From: Microbulbifer hydrolyticus
Lineage (GTDB): Bacteria; Pseudomonadota; Gammaproteobacteria; Pseudomonadales; Cellvibrionaceae
Direction: 5' to 3'
NCBI RefSeq assembly: GCF_009931115.1
Contig: NZ_CP047491.1
Span: 3,051,501 to 3,115,500, forward strand
Length of the DNA: 64,000 bases
The number at the start of each line of letters is the position of its first letter. Positions within the stretch are counted from its first letter, which is position 1. Shown here piece by piece: positions 28,960 to 37,667 of the stretch. The notes under the pieces were generated by a model, which saw only the letters and a program-made list of their open reading frames with translations, did no database searches and was not told where the DNA came from. The translations under genes were made by a program, and so were the position numbers.

Positions 28960-29367
28960 TTACTTGACCACCCGCAGAGAAGGCTTCTTTGAAGGTTTCT
29001 TGAGTGTTGTCGGCGGCGTGGGCTCCGGAGGCTCCGGCGTTTCTTCCGGCTCGAAAACCATACCCTGCCCGTTTTCACGCGCATAGATACCTACCACCGC
29101 ACCCACCGGCACCTGAATGTCGGTAGGCACACCGCCGAAGCGCGCATTAAAGCGAATCGCGTAGTTGTCCATTGTCAGCCCCATTACCGCAGTTTCAGAG
29201 ACATTCAGGACAATCTGCCCATCTTCGTTCACGTGCTGCTGGGGAACCAGCACACCGTTCATATGGGTATCCACCAACAGGTACGGGGTGCACTTGTTGT
29301 CGGTAATCCACTCGTAAAACGCCCGCAGCAGGTACGGGCGGTTTGGGGTCATCGGCGGTTTATTCAA
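28960..29367 (-). CDS. sspB: ClpXP specificity-enhancing factor SspB
   Basis: 135 residues from a TTG at 29367 with GAGGTG just upstream; the next ATG at 29352 has no Shine-Dalgarno. SspB delivers ssrA-tagged proteins to ClpXP. The substrate-binding domain includes RPYLLRAFYEWITDN and FNARFGG. After a Pro/Glu-rich flexible linker the protein ends in SLRVVK, the C-terminal peptide that docks on the ClpX zinc domain. Eight bases after sspA, as in E. coli and Pseudomonas. Confidence 0.96.
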   Translation of the reverse strand: MNKPPMTPNRPYLLRAFYEWITDNKCTPYLLVDTHMNGVLVPQQHVNEDGQIVLNVSETAVMGLTMDNYAIRFNARFGGVPTDIQVPVGAVVGIYARENGQGMVFEPEETPEPPEPTPPTTLKKPSKKPSLRVVK

Positions 29368-29375
29368 TCAGCACC

Positions 29376-30005
29376 TCAGGAGCGCATTTCGCGCTCGAAC
29401 TCGGTCAGGCTCTGCTGGAATGCTTCGCGGGCAAACAGGCGGTCCATGTAGTCCAGCAACGGTTTGACCTGCTTGGTTTTGGGCAGTGCAACCTCCAGCT
29501 GATCCAGACGCCAAAGAAGGGGTGCCATGCAACAATCTACCAGCGAGAACTCCTCGTTAAAGAAGTACGGCAGATCGGTAAACATGGGCGCAATGCCCGC
29601 CAGGCTGTCGCGGAGCTCTTTACGAGCCGCAGCCACATCTTTGCCACCGGCAAGGATCTTGTCGACCAGCGGACACCAGTCACGCTCGATACGATGCATG
29701 ATCTGACGGCTCTGGGCGCGGGCTACCGGATAAACTGGCAGCAGCGGCGGATGCGGGAAACGCTCGTCCAGATACTCCATCATCACCTTGGTTTCAAACA
29801 ACACCAGTTCGCGATCTACCAGAGTCGGCAGGGAGTTATATGGATTCAAATCCGCGAGTTCCGACGGCTTATCGTCCGGATCTACATCGATGATGTCTAC
29901 GGAAACACCCTTTTCCGCCAGGACAATGCGAACCCTGTGGCTGAAATGACAACGACCATCTGAAAAGAAGGTCATGGAGGAGCGCTTGTTGGTCGGCACA
30001 CCCAT
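29376..30005 (-). CDS. sspA: Stringent starvation protein A
   Basis: 209 residues with a glutathione-S-transferase fold: a thioredoxin-like N-domain ([23 protein letters not shown]) and a helical C-domain. SspA binds RNA polymerase and acts as a starvation and acid-stress regulator in enterobacteria; it has no known GST activity. Operon with sspB. The block petA-fbcH-sspA-sspB on one strand matches the pseudomonad order. Confidence 0.95.
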   Translation of the reverse strand: MGVPTNKRSSMTFFSDGRCHFSHRVRIVLAEKGVSVDIIDVDPDDKPSELADLNPYNSLPTLVDRELVLFETKVMMEYLDERFPHPPLLPVYPVARAQSRQIMHRIERDWCPLVDKILAGGKDVAAARKELRDSLAGIAPMFTDLPYFFNEEFSLVDCCMAPLLWRLDQLEVALPKTKQVKPLLDYMDRLFAREAFQQSLTEFEREMRS

Positions 30006-30129
30006 TGTGTAACTACCTCAATCTACTGGCCGGTAGAAATCCGACCACTCTTCAAAACGGAAAACGGGCGGCTGACCTTAAACCGGTATACCGGCGGCCT
30101 ACCACCCGGAAAAAACTGCTGGCAATCGC

Positions 30130-32331
30130 TTAGTGGTGAATATCTTTCCAGTATTCGCGATTCAGCAGCCAGGCAAAGATAAAGAACACCAGGATGAACG
30201 CCAGCACATAGAAACCTATGCGCTTGCGGGTTTCCGCCATGGGCTCGGCAATGTACTCCATGAAGTTCACCAGATCGTAGACCGCCTGGTCGAACTGAAC
30301 GTCATCCATGGAGCCTTTTACTTTGTCCACCTTGAGGCTGCCGCAGTTGGCATCCATGATGGGGTTACCCATTTCATCGCGCACCACCTTGCCGTGATCG
30401 CGCTTGGGTCCGGGCGCGCACTCGGGCAGCCCCTGGAGCTCCATCAGCACGTGCGGCATCCCCACGTTGGGGAAGACCTTGTTGTTCACCCCCAGCGGAC
30501 GGCTGTCATCCTTGTAAAAGCTGCGCAGGTAAGTGTACAGCCATTCGGGAGAGCGGGCGCGCGCAACCAGGGTCAGGTCCGGTGGAGCAGCGCCAAACCA
30601 GGTCTTGGAGTCTTCAGGCTTCATCGCGATCTGCATCAGATCACCAATCTTGTCGTCGCCCAGCACCAGGTTCTGTGCCATCAGCTCATTGGGGATACCC
30701 AGGTCAGTAGCAACGCGCTCCCAGCGGGAGAAGTTGGCGCTATGACACCCCATACAGTAGTTCACAAAATACTTGGCACCACGCTGCAGGGACGGCTTGT
30801 CGCCAAGATCAATATTGATGTGGTCCAGTTCAACGGAGCTCTCAGCACCGACCGCCTTGATCGGGATAAAGGTGAGCAGTAAAACTGCAATGATACCGCC
30901 GAACAGCACGATAAACGTTTTACTGCCAGAAGGGCTGGTGACCCGGGCAGGTTCCGCATGTACCACATCGCGATCGGTCAGCCACGGAAGGATCGCAAAG
31001 AATACCGCGAACAACAGGGACATGGCGCAGACAAACAGGCTTGCCTTCCAGTTCACCACAGCCATCCACAGGAACAGCACACCGAAGACACCACTCACGA
31101 TCCAGGACGCCAGGCCTTTACGGGTAGTCGGGTTGGTCCAGATTGGCATGGTGACAAAGAACGCGAAATAGAACAGCGTGGCCACCTGCGCCAGGAAGTT
31201 TCGGCCCGGAGTCGGTGATTTCACACCCAGGTAACCCAGGATGATGAAGACCGCCGCAAAAACCAGCAGCAGAACCTTAGGCAGCACACCTTTGTAGCGA
31301 ATGGACCTCACCGGGCTCTTATCCAGCCACGGCAGTACAAACAGGATGGCGATTGCCGCACCCATGGCAACAAGGCCGAGGAACTTGGCCGTCAGCGGGC
31401 CGATATCGATGGTCACTGCACGCAGCACCGCGTAGAACGGCGTGAAGTACCATACCGGCGCAATATGCTCCGGGGTCTTCAGCGGGTTGGCTTCTTCGAA
31501 GTTGGCATACTCCAGGAAGAACCCTCCCATTTCCGGGAAGAAAAACACCACCACACAGAAAGCGAACAGGAATACGGCCACACCTACCAGGTCATGCACG
31601 GTGTAGTACGGGTGGAAGGCTACGCCATCCAGGGGTACGCCGTTCGCGTCCTTGTTCTTCTTGATCTCGATACCGTCGGGGTTATTGGAACCCACTTCGT
31701 GCAGCGCAAGAATATGCAGGACGACCAGCAGTACCAGTACCAGAGGCAGTGCGATCACGTGAAGAGAGAAGAAGCGCGTGAGGGTAATACCCGAGATCAG
31801 GTAGTCACCACGAATCCATTGCACAAGATCCTCACCGATGCCGGGAATCGCGCCAAACAGGGATACGATCACCTGCGCCCCCCAGTAGGACATCTGCCCC
31901 CAGGGTAGCACGTAGCCCATAAAGGCTTCCGCCATCAGCACCAGGTAAATACACATGCCAAAGATCCACACCAGCTCCCGCGGCGGCTTGTACGAACCGT
32001 ACATCAGGCCGCGGAACATGTGCAGATAGACAACCACGAAGAATGCGGAAGCCCCGGTGGAGTGCAGGTAGCGGATAATCCACCCCATATCCACATCCCG
32101 CATGATGTATTCCACGGAAGCGAATGCGCCCTCAGCCGTCGGGTTATAGCTCATCACCAGCCAGATGCCGGTCAGCAACTGGTTGACCAGAACCAGCATG
32201 GAGAGCACGCCGAAGAAATACCACAGGTTGAAGTTTTTGGGCGCGTAGTACTTGCCCATGTGGGTATCCCACGCGCGATAGATAGGAAGACGCTGGTCGA
32301 CCCAATCTCCCAGTGCAGTTAGCCAGTTCAT
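30130..32331 (-). CDS. Fused cytochrome b / cytochrome c1 (FbcH-like)
   Basis: 733 residues in one uninterrupted frame. Residues 1 to about 400 are cytochrome b: heme-ligand His pairs H90/H104 and H191/H206, the Qo motif PVWY at 292-295. Two extra membrane segments lie at about 407-428 and 430-451. A signal-like segment (471-490) ends in AVGA and leads into cytochrome c1, with the heme site CMGCH at 526-530 and a C-terminal anchor. In Pseudomonas these are separate genes; in Bradyrhizobium FbcH a fused precursor is cut into b and c1. Processing near residue 496 is inferred. Overlaps petA by four bases (ATGA). Confidence 0.93.
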   Translation of the reverse strand: MNWLTALGDWVDQRLPIYRAWDTHMGKYYAPKNFNLWYFFGVLSMLVLVNQLLTGIWLVMSYNPTAEGAFASVEYIMRDVDMGWIIRYLHSTGASAFFVVVYLHMFRGLMYGSYKPPRELVWIFGMCIYLVLMAEAFMGYVLPWGQMSYWGAQVIVSLFGAIPGIGEDLVQWIRGDYLISGITLTRFFSLHVIALPLVLVLLVVLHILALHEVGSNNPDGIEIKKNKDANGVPLDGVAFHPYYTVHDLVGVAVFLFAFCVVVFFFPEMGGFFLEYANFEEANPLKTPEHIAPVWYFTPFYAVLRAVTIDIGPLTAKFLGLVAMGAAIAILFVLPWLDKSPVRSIRYKGVLPKVLLLVFAAVFIILGYLGVKSPTPGRNFLAQVATLFYFAFFVTMPIWTNPTTRKGLASWIVSGVFGVLFLWMAVVNWKASLFVCAMSLLFAVFFAILPWLTDRDVVHAEPARVTSPSGSKTFIVLFGGIIAVLLLTFIPIKAVGAESSVELDHINIDLGDKPSLQRGAKYFVNYCMGCHSANFSRWERVATDLGIPNELMAQNLVLGDDKIGDLMQIAMKPEDSKTWFGAAPPDLTLVARARSPEWLYTYLRSFYKDDSRPLGVNNKVFPNVGMPHVLMELQGLPECAPGPKRDHGKVVRDEMGNPIMDANCGSLKVDKVKGSMDDVQFDQAVYDLVNFMEYIAEPMAETRKRIGFYVLAFILVFFIFAWLLNREYWKDIHH

Positions 32332-32927
32332 GCGCCACCCTCCTGATCCACGCCAATTACGATGACATCGTCGCCTTCATAGGAATACGGCGGAACATCC
32401 AGGTTGGTAGGTGCCGGCACACCCTTATACACGCGGCCAGCCAGATCGTACTTGGAGCCGTGACAGGGGCAGAAAAAGCCGCCCATCCACTCGCTGCCAC
32501 CAAGGTCAGCAGCACCAACTTCCGGGCGATACATGGGCGCGCAACCCAGATGGGTGCACAGGCCCACCAGAACCAGGGTCTGGGGCTTGATCGCGCGATT
32601 TTCAGGATCGACGTAAGCGGGCTGTTTGGACTCGGCTGACTTGGGGTCACGCAACAGCGGATCCACCTTGACCAGGTTATCCAGGGTCTCCTGGGTACGG
32701 CGCACCACGAACACCGGCTTTCCTCGCCACTCAACCGTGACCATCTGGCCCGGTTCAAGCTTGCCGATATTGTATTTTACTGGCGCGCCGGCGGCCTTGG
32801 CCTTAGCACTCGGATTCCAGGAGGCGACAAAAGGTACAGCGACTCCAACCGCGCCTGCGCCACCTACTACAGAGGTGGCGGCGGTCAGAAATCGACGACG
32901 CCCCACATTTACACCGTCATCACTCAT
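32328..32927 (-). CDS. petA: Rieske iron-sulfur subunit of cytochrome bc1
   Basis: 199 residues. Carries a [2Fe-2S] cluster and passes electrons from ubiquinol to cytochrome c1. A twin-arginine signal/anchor is at the N-terminus (GRRRFLTAATS), as usual for Rieske proteins exported folded by Tat. Cluster motifs CTHLGC and CPCHGS are intact. GGGAGA precedes the ATG. First gene of the two-gene bc1 operon. Confidence 0.97.
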   Translation of the reverse strand: MSDDGVNVGRRRFLTAATSVVGGAGAVGVAVPFVASWNPSAKAKAAGAPVKYNIGKLEPGQMVTVEWRGKPVFVVRRTQETLDNLVKVDPLLRDPKSAESKQPAYVDPENRAIKPQTLVLVGLCTHLGCAPMYRPEVGAADLGGSEWMGGFFCPCHGSKYDLAGRVYKGVPAPTNLDVPPYSYEGDDVIVIGVDQEGGA

Positions 32928-33425
32928 GACGTAGTTCTCCCATCACAGCGCCCCGTAATCTACCAACAGGCAAACCCGAGACTGACTGGCCCAAACCCAA
33001 AATTCTGGAAAACCTCTGCAATAAATCTACGCAACCGACACCGGCGGTGTATCAGTACATACCGCAACTGGCTGCGACGGTACCGCCTAGTGGTCGAAAA
33101 CCAGATAGAACAGGGCACCCGAACAGCGGCAAACGACTCACCGCTGCAAAATCAGAGACTTACTACAGAAACTCCCCTACAACTGGCCCGCTCGCATGAC
33201 CATAGAACAAAGTGGCCAAACCCCAAGTGCGAGCGGATAGAAATTCGCGCAATGTTAAAGAAAATGCCAAATTGATACAAGGCGAAACCGGAAGGGAACA
33301 TCGGTAACCTCGCTGCGAACTGGCGGCATTTTATACAAACCCTGTTAGCAGCCCCTCGCAATACAAGCTTTGCGGACAAAAAAAAGCCCGGCATTTGCCG
33401 GGCCAATAAATCCAGTAATTCTCGC
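32928..33425. other. Intergenic region between rpsI and petA
   Basis: About 500 bases without a gene. It contains the rpsI terminator at the right end and must contain the petA promoter. A TATAAA on the minus strand at 33332-33337 is one -10 candidate, without a good -35. A plus-strand frame of 61 codons at 33090-33275 has no family features. Confidence 0.45.
33386..33403 (-). terminator. Terminator of the rplM-rpsI operon
   Basis: Perfect eight-base stem GCCCGGCA (33386-33393) and TGCCGGGC (33396-33403), followed on the minus strand by a run of eight T, 22 bases past the rpsI stop. Confidence 0.92.
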
Positions 33426-33818
33426 TTAACGCTTGGAGAATTGCGGCTTCTTACGCGCTTTGCGCAGACCGACTTTCTTACGCTCAACGGCACGCGCATC
33501 TCGAGTCACGTAGCCAGCTGCACGCAGCGGCTGACGTAGGGACTCGTCATATTGCATCAGAGCGCGGGTAAGACCGTGACGGATAGCGCCCGCCTGACCA
33601 AAGGAACCGCCGCCCTTAACAGTGACGTTGATATCAAATTTTTCGACCATATCGGTCAGCTCAAGCGGTTGACGCACGATCATACGTGCCACTTCGCGAC
33701 CGAAATATTCGTCCAGAGTACGGCCATTAACGCTGATCTTGCCTTCACCCTGCTGGATGAAAACACGCGCAGTGGAGGTCTTGCGACGGCCGGTACCGTA
33801 GTATTGAGTTGTTGCCAT
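33426..33818 (-). CDS. rpsI: 30S ribosomal protein S9
   Basis: 130 residues, the family length. Contains [24 protein letters not shown] in two recognisable parts ([12 protein letters not shown] and GEGKISVNG) and the basic C-terminus ending FSKR, which reaches the P-site tRNA. Fifteen bases after rplM in the universal rplM-rpsI operon. Confidence 0.99.
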   Translation of the reverse strand: MATTQYYGTGRRKTSTARVFIQQGEGKISVNGRTLDEYFGREVARMIVRQPLELTDMVEKFDINVTVKGGGSFGQAGAIRHGLTRALMQYDESLRQPLRAAGYVTRDARAVERKKVGLRKARKKPQFSKR

Positions 33819-33833
33819 GAGAATGCTTTCCGT

Positions 33834-34262
33834 TTAGATCGACAGTTCAATCGGCTGCTGAGCCGTGTGAGGATGCTCGCTACCCTTGTACACCTTCAAT
33901 TTCTTGAACATGGCACGGCCCAGAGGACCTTTGGGGAGCATACCTTTAACCGCACTTTGGATAGTGCGCTCAGGCGCCTTGTCGATCAGCTTCTCAAAGC
34001 TGATGGATTTCAGACCACCAGGGTAGCCAGAGTGGCTGTGGTAGATCTTGTCTTTGGCCTTGTTGCCGGTCACGCGGACCTTCTCGGCATTGATCACAAC
34101 GATGTAATCGCCGGTGTCCACGTGGGGCGTGTATTCAGGCTTGTGCTTGCCGCGCAGGCGGTGTGCGATCTCGGCGGAAATACGGCCGAGAGTCTTGTCC
34201 GCAGCGTCAACAATGTACCAGTCGCGAGTTACCGCTTCCGGCTTGGCACTGTAAGTCTTCAT
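33834..34262 (-). CDS. rplM: 50S ribosomal protein L13
   Basis: 142 residues from the ATG at 34262 ([15 protein letters not shown]), identical in length to E. coli L13. An upstream in-frame extension is untranslated leader, since the promoter lies inside it. Conserved segments include [20 protein letters not shown] in parts and [19 protein letters not shown]. First gene of the operon with rpsI. Confidence 0.99.
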   Translation of the reverse strand: MKTYSAKPEAVTRDWYIVDAADKTLGRISAEIAHRLRGKHKPEYTPHVDTGDYIVVINAEKVRVTGNKAKDKIYHSHSGYPGGLKSISFEKLIDKAPERTIQSAVKGMLPKGPLGRAMFKKLKVYKGSEHPHTAQQPIELSI

Positions 34263-34320
34263 GTTATAAAACACCTGTATATGGCCCCGGGAATGGAGCC
34301 GTCCCACGAAAAGAGCGCGA

Positions 34321-34349
34321 ATACTACATAAGCACCAAGGGCTTTTCAA
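34321..34349 (-). promoter_or_regulatory. Sigma-70 promoter of rplM-rpsI
   Basis: On the minus strand -35 TTGAAA (34344-34349), a 17-base spacer and -10 TAGTAT (34321-34326). The start would be near 34314, giving a leader of about 50 bases before the rplM ATG. Confidence 0.75.
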
Positions 34350-34398
34350 GCTCAAAGTTGGCCGATATGTGACCAGACAGGTCGATCTTCGCCCGCAC

Positions 34399-35538
34399 TT
34401 ATTCAGGCCGGTGCGGCCGCGCCAGGTACTCCCGCGACTGCATTTCCTGCAACCGACTCATGGTGCGATCAAACTCAAACCGCAGCTGCCGCCCAGCGTA
34501 GAGCGACTCGATCGGCTCGGCTGCCGACACCACCAGCTTGACGCAACGGTCATAAAATTCATCGACCAGATTGATGAAGCGGCGCGCCTGGCTCTCCATA
34601 CGACCATCCATCTGCGGCACATTGGCGAGCAGTACCGTGTGAAACTCGCGGGCCAGCTCGATGTAATCGTTCTGGGAGCGCGGGCCATCGCACAACTCGG
34701 CAAACTCAAACCAGGCCACATCATCCGCCACCTGACTGGCCACTATCGGCCGCCCCTCAATATCCAGGGTGACCGCTTTGCGAACCTCACACCCCTCCAC
34801 CATGAGACTGGCGAAGGAGCGAGCAAGACTCTCATCGGCCTCCCTGTCCAGCGGGCTGTGGTACAGCTCCGCCATTTCCAGGGCCCGCAAACGGTAATCC
34901 ACACCGTTGTCCACATTTACGACTTTGGTGTGCTCCAGTAGAAGATCAATCGCAGGAAGAAACCGAGCCCGCTGTAGTCCATCCTTATATAGGCCCTCGG
35001 GAACGATGTTCGAAGTGGCCACCAGGGTAACACCACGTTCAAACAGCGCCTGCAGCAAGTTCGCCAGGATCATGGCGTCCGTGATATCGGAAACAAAAAA
35101 CTCGTCGAAGCACAGCACCCGCGCCCTGCCCGCTATCCGGTCGGCCACCTTCTCCAGCGGGTTTTTCTCCCCCGCAAGCCCCTTCAGCTGGCGGTGGACA
35201 TCGCGCATAAACCGGTGGAAGTGGGTGCGCTGCTTCTCCTCGAATGGCAGCGCCTCAAAAAAGGCATCCATCAGGTAGGTCTTGCCGCGCCCCACGCCAC
35301 CCCAGAAATAGAGGCCCTTTTCAGGCGTATCCTGATGCCGCCACAAGCGTTTGAGACGGCGCACCACACCCCCTCCCCCGCTCTGCGCCGTCAACAGCCG
35401 CTCATATAGATCCTGCAACTCCTCTACCGCGGCCCTCTGCGCCGGGTCTTCAACGAAATCGGGGCGTTTGAGGTCGCGCAGGTATCTCTCCATCGGCGTC
35501 AGGCGCGAGGATTCGGACGGGGACTGTTCCGTAAGCAT
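34399..35538 (-). CDS. zapE: AFG1-like ATPase ZapE
   Basis: 379 residues. AAA-type ATPase that associates with the Z ring in E. coli and is related to mitochondrial AFG1. The Walker A motif is GGVGRGKT, with Walker B in [11 protein letters not shown], a sensor segment [12 protein letters not shown], and the arginine-rich [11 protein letters not shown] following. It lies upstream of rplM and next to divergent zapG, as the yhcM-yhcB neighbourhood in E. coli. Confidence 0.95.
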   Translation of the reverse strand: MLTEQSPSESSRLTPMERYLRDLKRPDFVEDPAQRAAVEELQDLYERLLTAQSGGGGVVRRLKRLWRHQDTPEKGLYFWGGVGRGKTYLMDAFFEALPFEEKQRTHFHRFMRDVHRQLKGLAGEKNPLEKVADRIAGRARVLCFDEFFVSDITDAMILANLLQALFERGVTLVATSNIVPEGLYKDGLQRARFLPAIDLLLEHTKVVNVDNGVDYRLRALEMAELYHSPLDREADESLARSFASLMVEGCEVRKAVTLDIEGRPIVASQVADDVAWFEFAELCDGPRSQNDYIELAREFHTVLLANVPQMDGRMESQARRFINLVDEFYDRCVKLVVSAAEPIESLYAGRQLRFEFDRTMSRLQEMQSREYLARPHRPE

Positions 35539-35704
35539 CTATTCAAACCGTTCAATTGGAAGCCGGCGTTTTTGCCAGAAAGGTGACCGAAAGCTGACTG
35601 CCCGGCCAGTCTGAAAGGCCGAACCTCGGCCACGTGGCGCGCACTTTACCAAATCCGTCACGAGTTGGCACAAACCCGGACAGGGCGCGGCTACCGGAAT
35701 TGCG

Positions 35705-35710
35705 TATAAT
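35705..35710 (+). promoter_or_regulatory. Candidate -10 box for zapG
   Basis: A perfect TATAAT stands 55 bases before the zapG start. No -35 hexamer sits at 16-18 bases upstream, so this is only a candidate. Confidence 0.35.
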
Positions 35711-35764
35711 AGGGTCACCGTCATGGATGGCCGGTGCCACTATTTATCTTGAGGAGGAAGTAAC

Positions 35765-36241
35765 GTGCACTCAACTTCGGTTTTAATTCTGGTCGGCGTA
35801 ATCGGCCTCGGCCTGGGAGCCCTGCTGGCTTTCCTCGCTACACGCAGCCGCCAGAATATCGATCGCACCCAGGAGCTGGAATTGCGCCTGAAGGAAGCCA
35901 ACACCAAACTGGAAGACTTCCAGCTACAGGTGAACGAGCATTTCGACCAGACCTCTCAATTGGTTCACAACCTGACCCAAAGCTACCGGGAGGTGCACGA
36001 ATATCTGGCCAACAGCGCCATGCGCCTATCCAGTCAGGATATCGGCCGCCAGATGCTGGAAGCGGGCAGTGGCCAGCTAAGTGACAACGATGAAAACCTG
36101 AGCGTTCTCCCCCCCAGGGACTGGGCTCCGAAGGAGCCTGGCGCCAAGGGCACGCTTTCAGAGGAGTTCGGGCTGGAGAAAGAAGCCCAGGCGCCCGCCC
36201 CGACCCCGACCCCCACATCGGAAGAGGTGGTCAATCGCTGA
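35765..36241 (+). CDS. zapG: Z-ring/envelope protein ZapG (YhcB, DUF1043)
   Basis: 158 residues from a GTG preceded by the strong site GAGGAGGAAG. One N-terminal membrane segment (about 5-25) followed by a coiled coil (about 35-85, with ELELRLKEANTKLEDFQLQ) and a Pro/Glu-rich disordered tail. YhcB/ZapG couples envelope growth and division in E. coli. Same position relative to zapE and degS as in enterobacteria. Confidence 0.9.
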   Translation: MHSTSVLILVGVIGLGLGALLAFLATRSRQNIDRTQELELRLKEANTKLEDFQLQVNEHFDQTSQLVHNLTQSYREVHEYLANSAMRLSSQDIGRQMLEAGSGQLSDNDENLSVLPPRDWAPKEPGAKGTLSEEFGLEKEAQAPAPTPTPTSEEVVNR

Positions 36242-36267
36242 CCGCCCCGCCAAATAAGGCCGGACAC

Positions 36268-36297
36268 AAAAAAGGCGGGGATATCCCCGCCTTTTTT
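36268..36297. terminator. Bidirectional terminator between zapG and sat
   Basis: Palindromic stem AAAAAAGGCGGGG (36268-36280) and CCCCGCCTTTTTT (36285-36297) around ATAT. It has A/T tracts in both directions and serves both converging genes. Confidence 0.92.
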
Positions 36298-36312
36298 GTG
36301 TCTGCCGCAACC

Positions 36313-37503
36313 TTACAGGCTCTGGTAGTAATCCATCAGGATCTGAGCCACTTCCGGGCGGGAGAACTCAGGAGGCGGTGCAATACCGTCGCCCAGCATC
36401 TCGCGCACCCTGGTGCCGGACAGCAGGATAAAGTCCTCTTTGGTGTGGTCCGGCACATCGCGCATCATCACCACCTTGTTCAGTTTCTTTGAGTAGGCAG
36501 TGTGATCCGCGCGGAAGATCTGAATCTCCAGCGCACCCTCAGGCACCTTCTCATCGAAGATGGTCTGCGCATCGAATGCCCCGTAATAATCACCCACACC
36601 GGCGTGATCCCGGCCCACAATCAGGTGGCTGCACCCACAGTTCTGACGGAATACCGCGTGCAGAACGGCCTCGCGCGGGCCCGCGTAGAGCATATCAAAA
36701 CCGTAGCCGGTCACCATTACCGTGTTCTCGGGGAAGTATTCCTCCACCATTTTGCGGATTGATGCATCACGCACATGGGCGGGGATATCACCTGGCTTCA
36801 GTTTACCCAGCAGCATGTGAATCAGGACGCCGTCGGCATCAACCGCTTCCAGCGCCATTTTGCACAGTTCCTCGTGCGCGCGGTGCATGGGATTGCGAGT
36901 CTGGAAGGCCACAACCTTGCTCCAGCCATGCTCGGCAAATTCGTTGCGGATTTCCACCGCGGTGCGGAAGGTATCCGGGAAGTCCGCCTGGAAATAGCTG
37001 AAGTTCAACACTTCAATTGAGCCGGAGATCAACTGGCGACCAGCGGCCTTGAAGGTGGCGACACCGGGATGGGCGTCATCCAGTGTGCCGAACACATGCT
37101 CGGCGATGGTGTTTATCTGCTCGTCGGAAACGGTTTCAATGGCATCCACATCCATGACCGCCAGAACCGGGTTCCCTTCAACATTGGGGTCGCGCAGCGC
37201 GATGCGCTTGGCACCGGCGATGGCAGAGGTGTCTTCCACCATATTGACTACCGGCACCGGCCAGAACAGGCCGTCTACCGTGCGCAGGGACTCGGCGACA
37301 CTCAGGGTATCCGCCAGATTCATATAGCCGTGCAGCGGGTTGAAGTAACCAGCGCCCAGCATGACCGCGTTGGCAGCGGCGGCGGAGCTGACCACGATGG
37401 ACGGCAGGGATTCTGCCTCCTGTATCAGCTGATGATGACGCTCACTGTCGTAAACGAAACGGGGCTGCAGCTCGACACTGCCGTGTGGACGAACCAGGGA
37501 CAT
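36313..37503 (-). CDS. sat: ATP sulfurylase, homomeric type
   Basis: 396 residues. Makes adenosine 5'-phosphosulfate from ATP and sulfate. The nucleotide motif QTRNPMHRAHE (QxRNPxHxxH) and GRDHAGVGDYYG are intact, as is the N-terminal PUA-like domain with GYFNPLHGYM. This is the Sat family, not the CysDN heterodimer used by E. coli. No APS-kinase domain is fused. AGGAG precedes the ATG. It is flanked by zapG and a DegS-type protease, not by sulfur genes. Confidence 0.95.
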   Translation of the reverse strand: MSLVRPHGSVELQPRFVYDSERHHQLIQEAESLPSIVVSSAAAANAVMLGAGYFNPLHGYMNLADTLSVAESLRTVDGLFWPVPVVNMVEDTSAIAGAKRIALRDPNVEGNPVLAVMDVDAIETVSDEQINTIAEHVFGTLDDAHPGVATFKAAGRQLISGSIEVLNFSYFQADFPDTFRTAVEIRNEFAEHGWSKVVAFQTRNPMHRAHEELCKMALEAVDADGVLIHMLLGKLKPGDIPAHVRDASIRKMVEEYFPENTVMVTGYGFDMLYAGPREAVLHAVFRQNCGCSHLIVGRDHAGVGDYYGAFDAQTIFDEKVPEGALEIQIFRADHTAYSKKLNKVVMMRDVPDHTKEDFILLSGTRVREMLGDGIAPPPEFSRPEVAQILMDYYQSL

Positions 37504-37554
37504 TGGGCACTCCTGAGATTTGTACGAATTTCATACCAGAATTTTGAGGAGCCC

Positions 37555-37582
37555 ATTATACGGATTCCGGCGCCGGCACCAA
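37555..37582 (-). promoter_or_regulatory. Sigma-70 promoter of sat
   Basis: On the minus strand -35 TTGGTG (37577-37582), a 16-base spacer and a perfect -10 TATAAT (37555-37560), about 52 bases ahead of the sat ATG. The -35 lies in one arm of an inverted repeat. Confidence 0.65.
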
Positions 37583-37616
37583 GCGCATCAGATCGGAAAG
37601 CTTAGATCGCTTGGTG
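37577..37616. promoter_or_regulatory. Inverted repeat between sat and degS
   Basis: Nine-base arms CACCAAGCG (37577-37585) and CGCTTGGTG (37608-37616) are perfect inverse copies with a 22-base centre. The left arm overlaps the sat -35 box. This looks like an operator for a dimeric regulator; which one is unknown. Confidence 0.4.
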
Positions 37617-37638
37617 AGGACACATGAACTCAAAGACG

Positions 37639-37644
37639 TATAAT
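37639..37644 (+). promoter_or_regulatory. Candidate -10 box for degS
   Basis: Perfect TATAAT 24 bases ahead of the degS GTG. The nearest -35-like TTGGTG (37611-37616) is 22 bases away, too far for normal sigma-70 spacing, so the promoter assignment is tentative. Confidence 0.35.
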
Positions 37645-37667
37645 GGCGACAAATCGAGGAGTTCCCG

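Noticed and set aside
30083-30094. Perfect palindrome CCGGTATACCGG between sspA and the cytochrome gene
   Set aside because: Single short palindrome with no T tract and no promoter context; could be chance.
37611-37644. TTGGTG and TATAAT as a degS promoter
   Set aside because: The 22-base spacer is outside sigma-70 range; only the -10 box was kept as a candidate.
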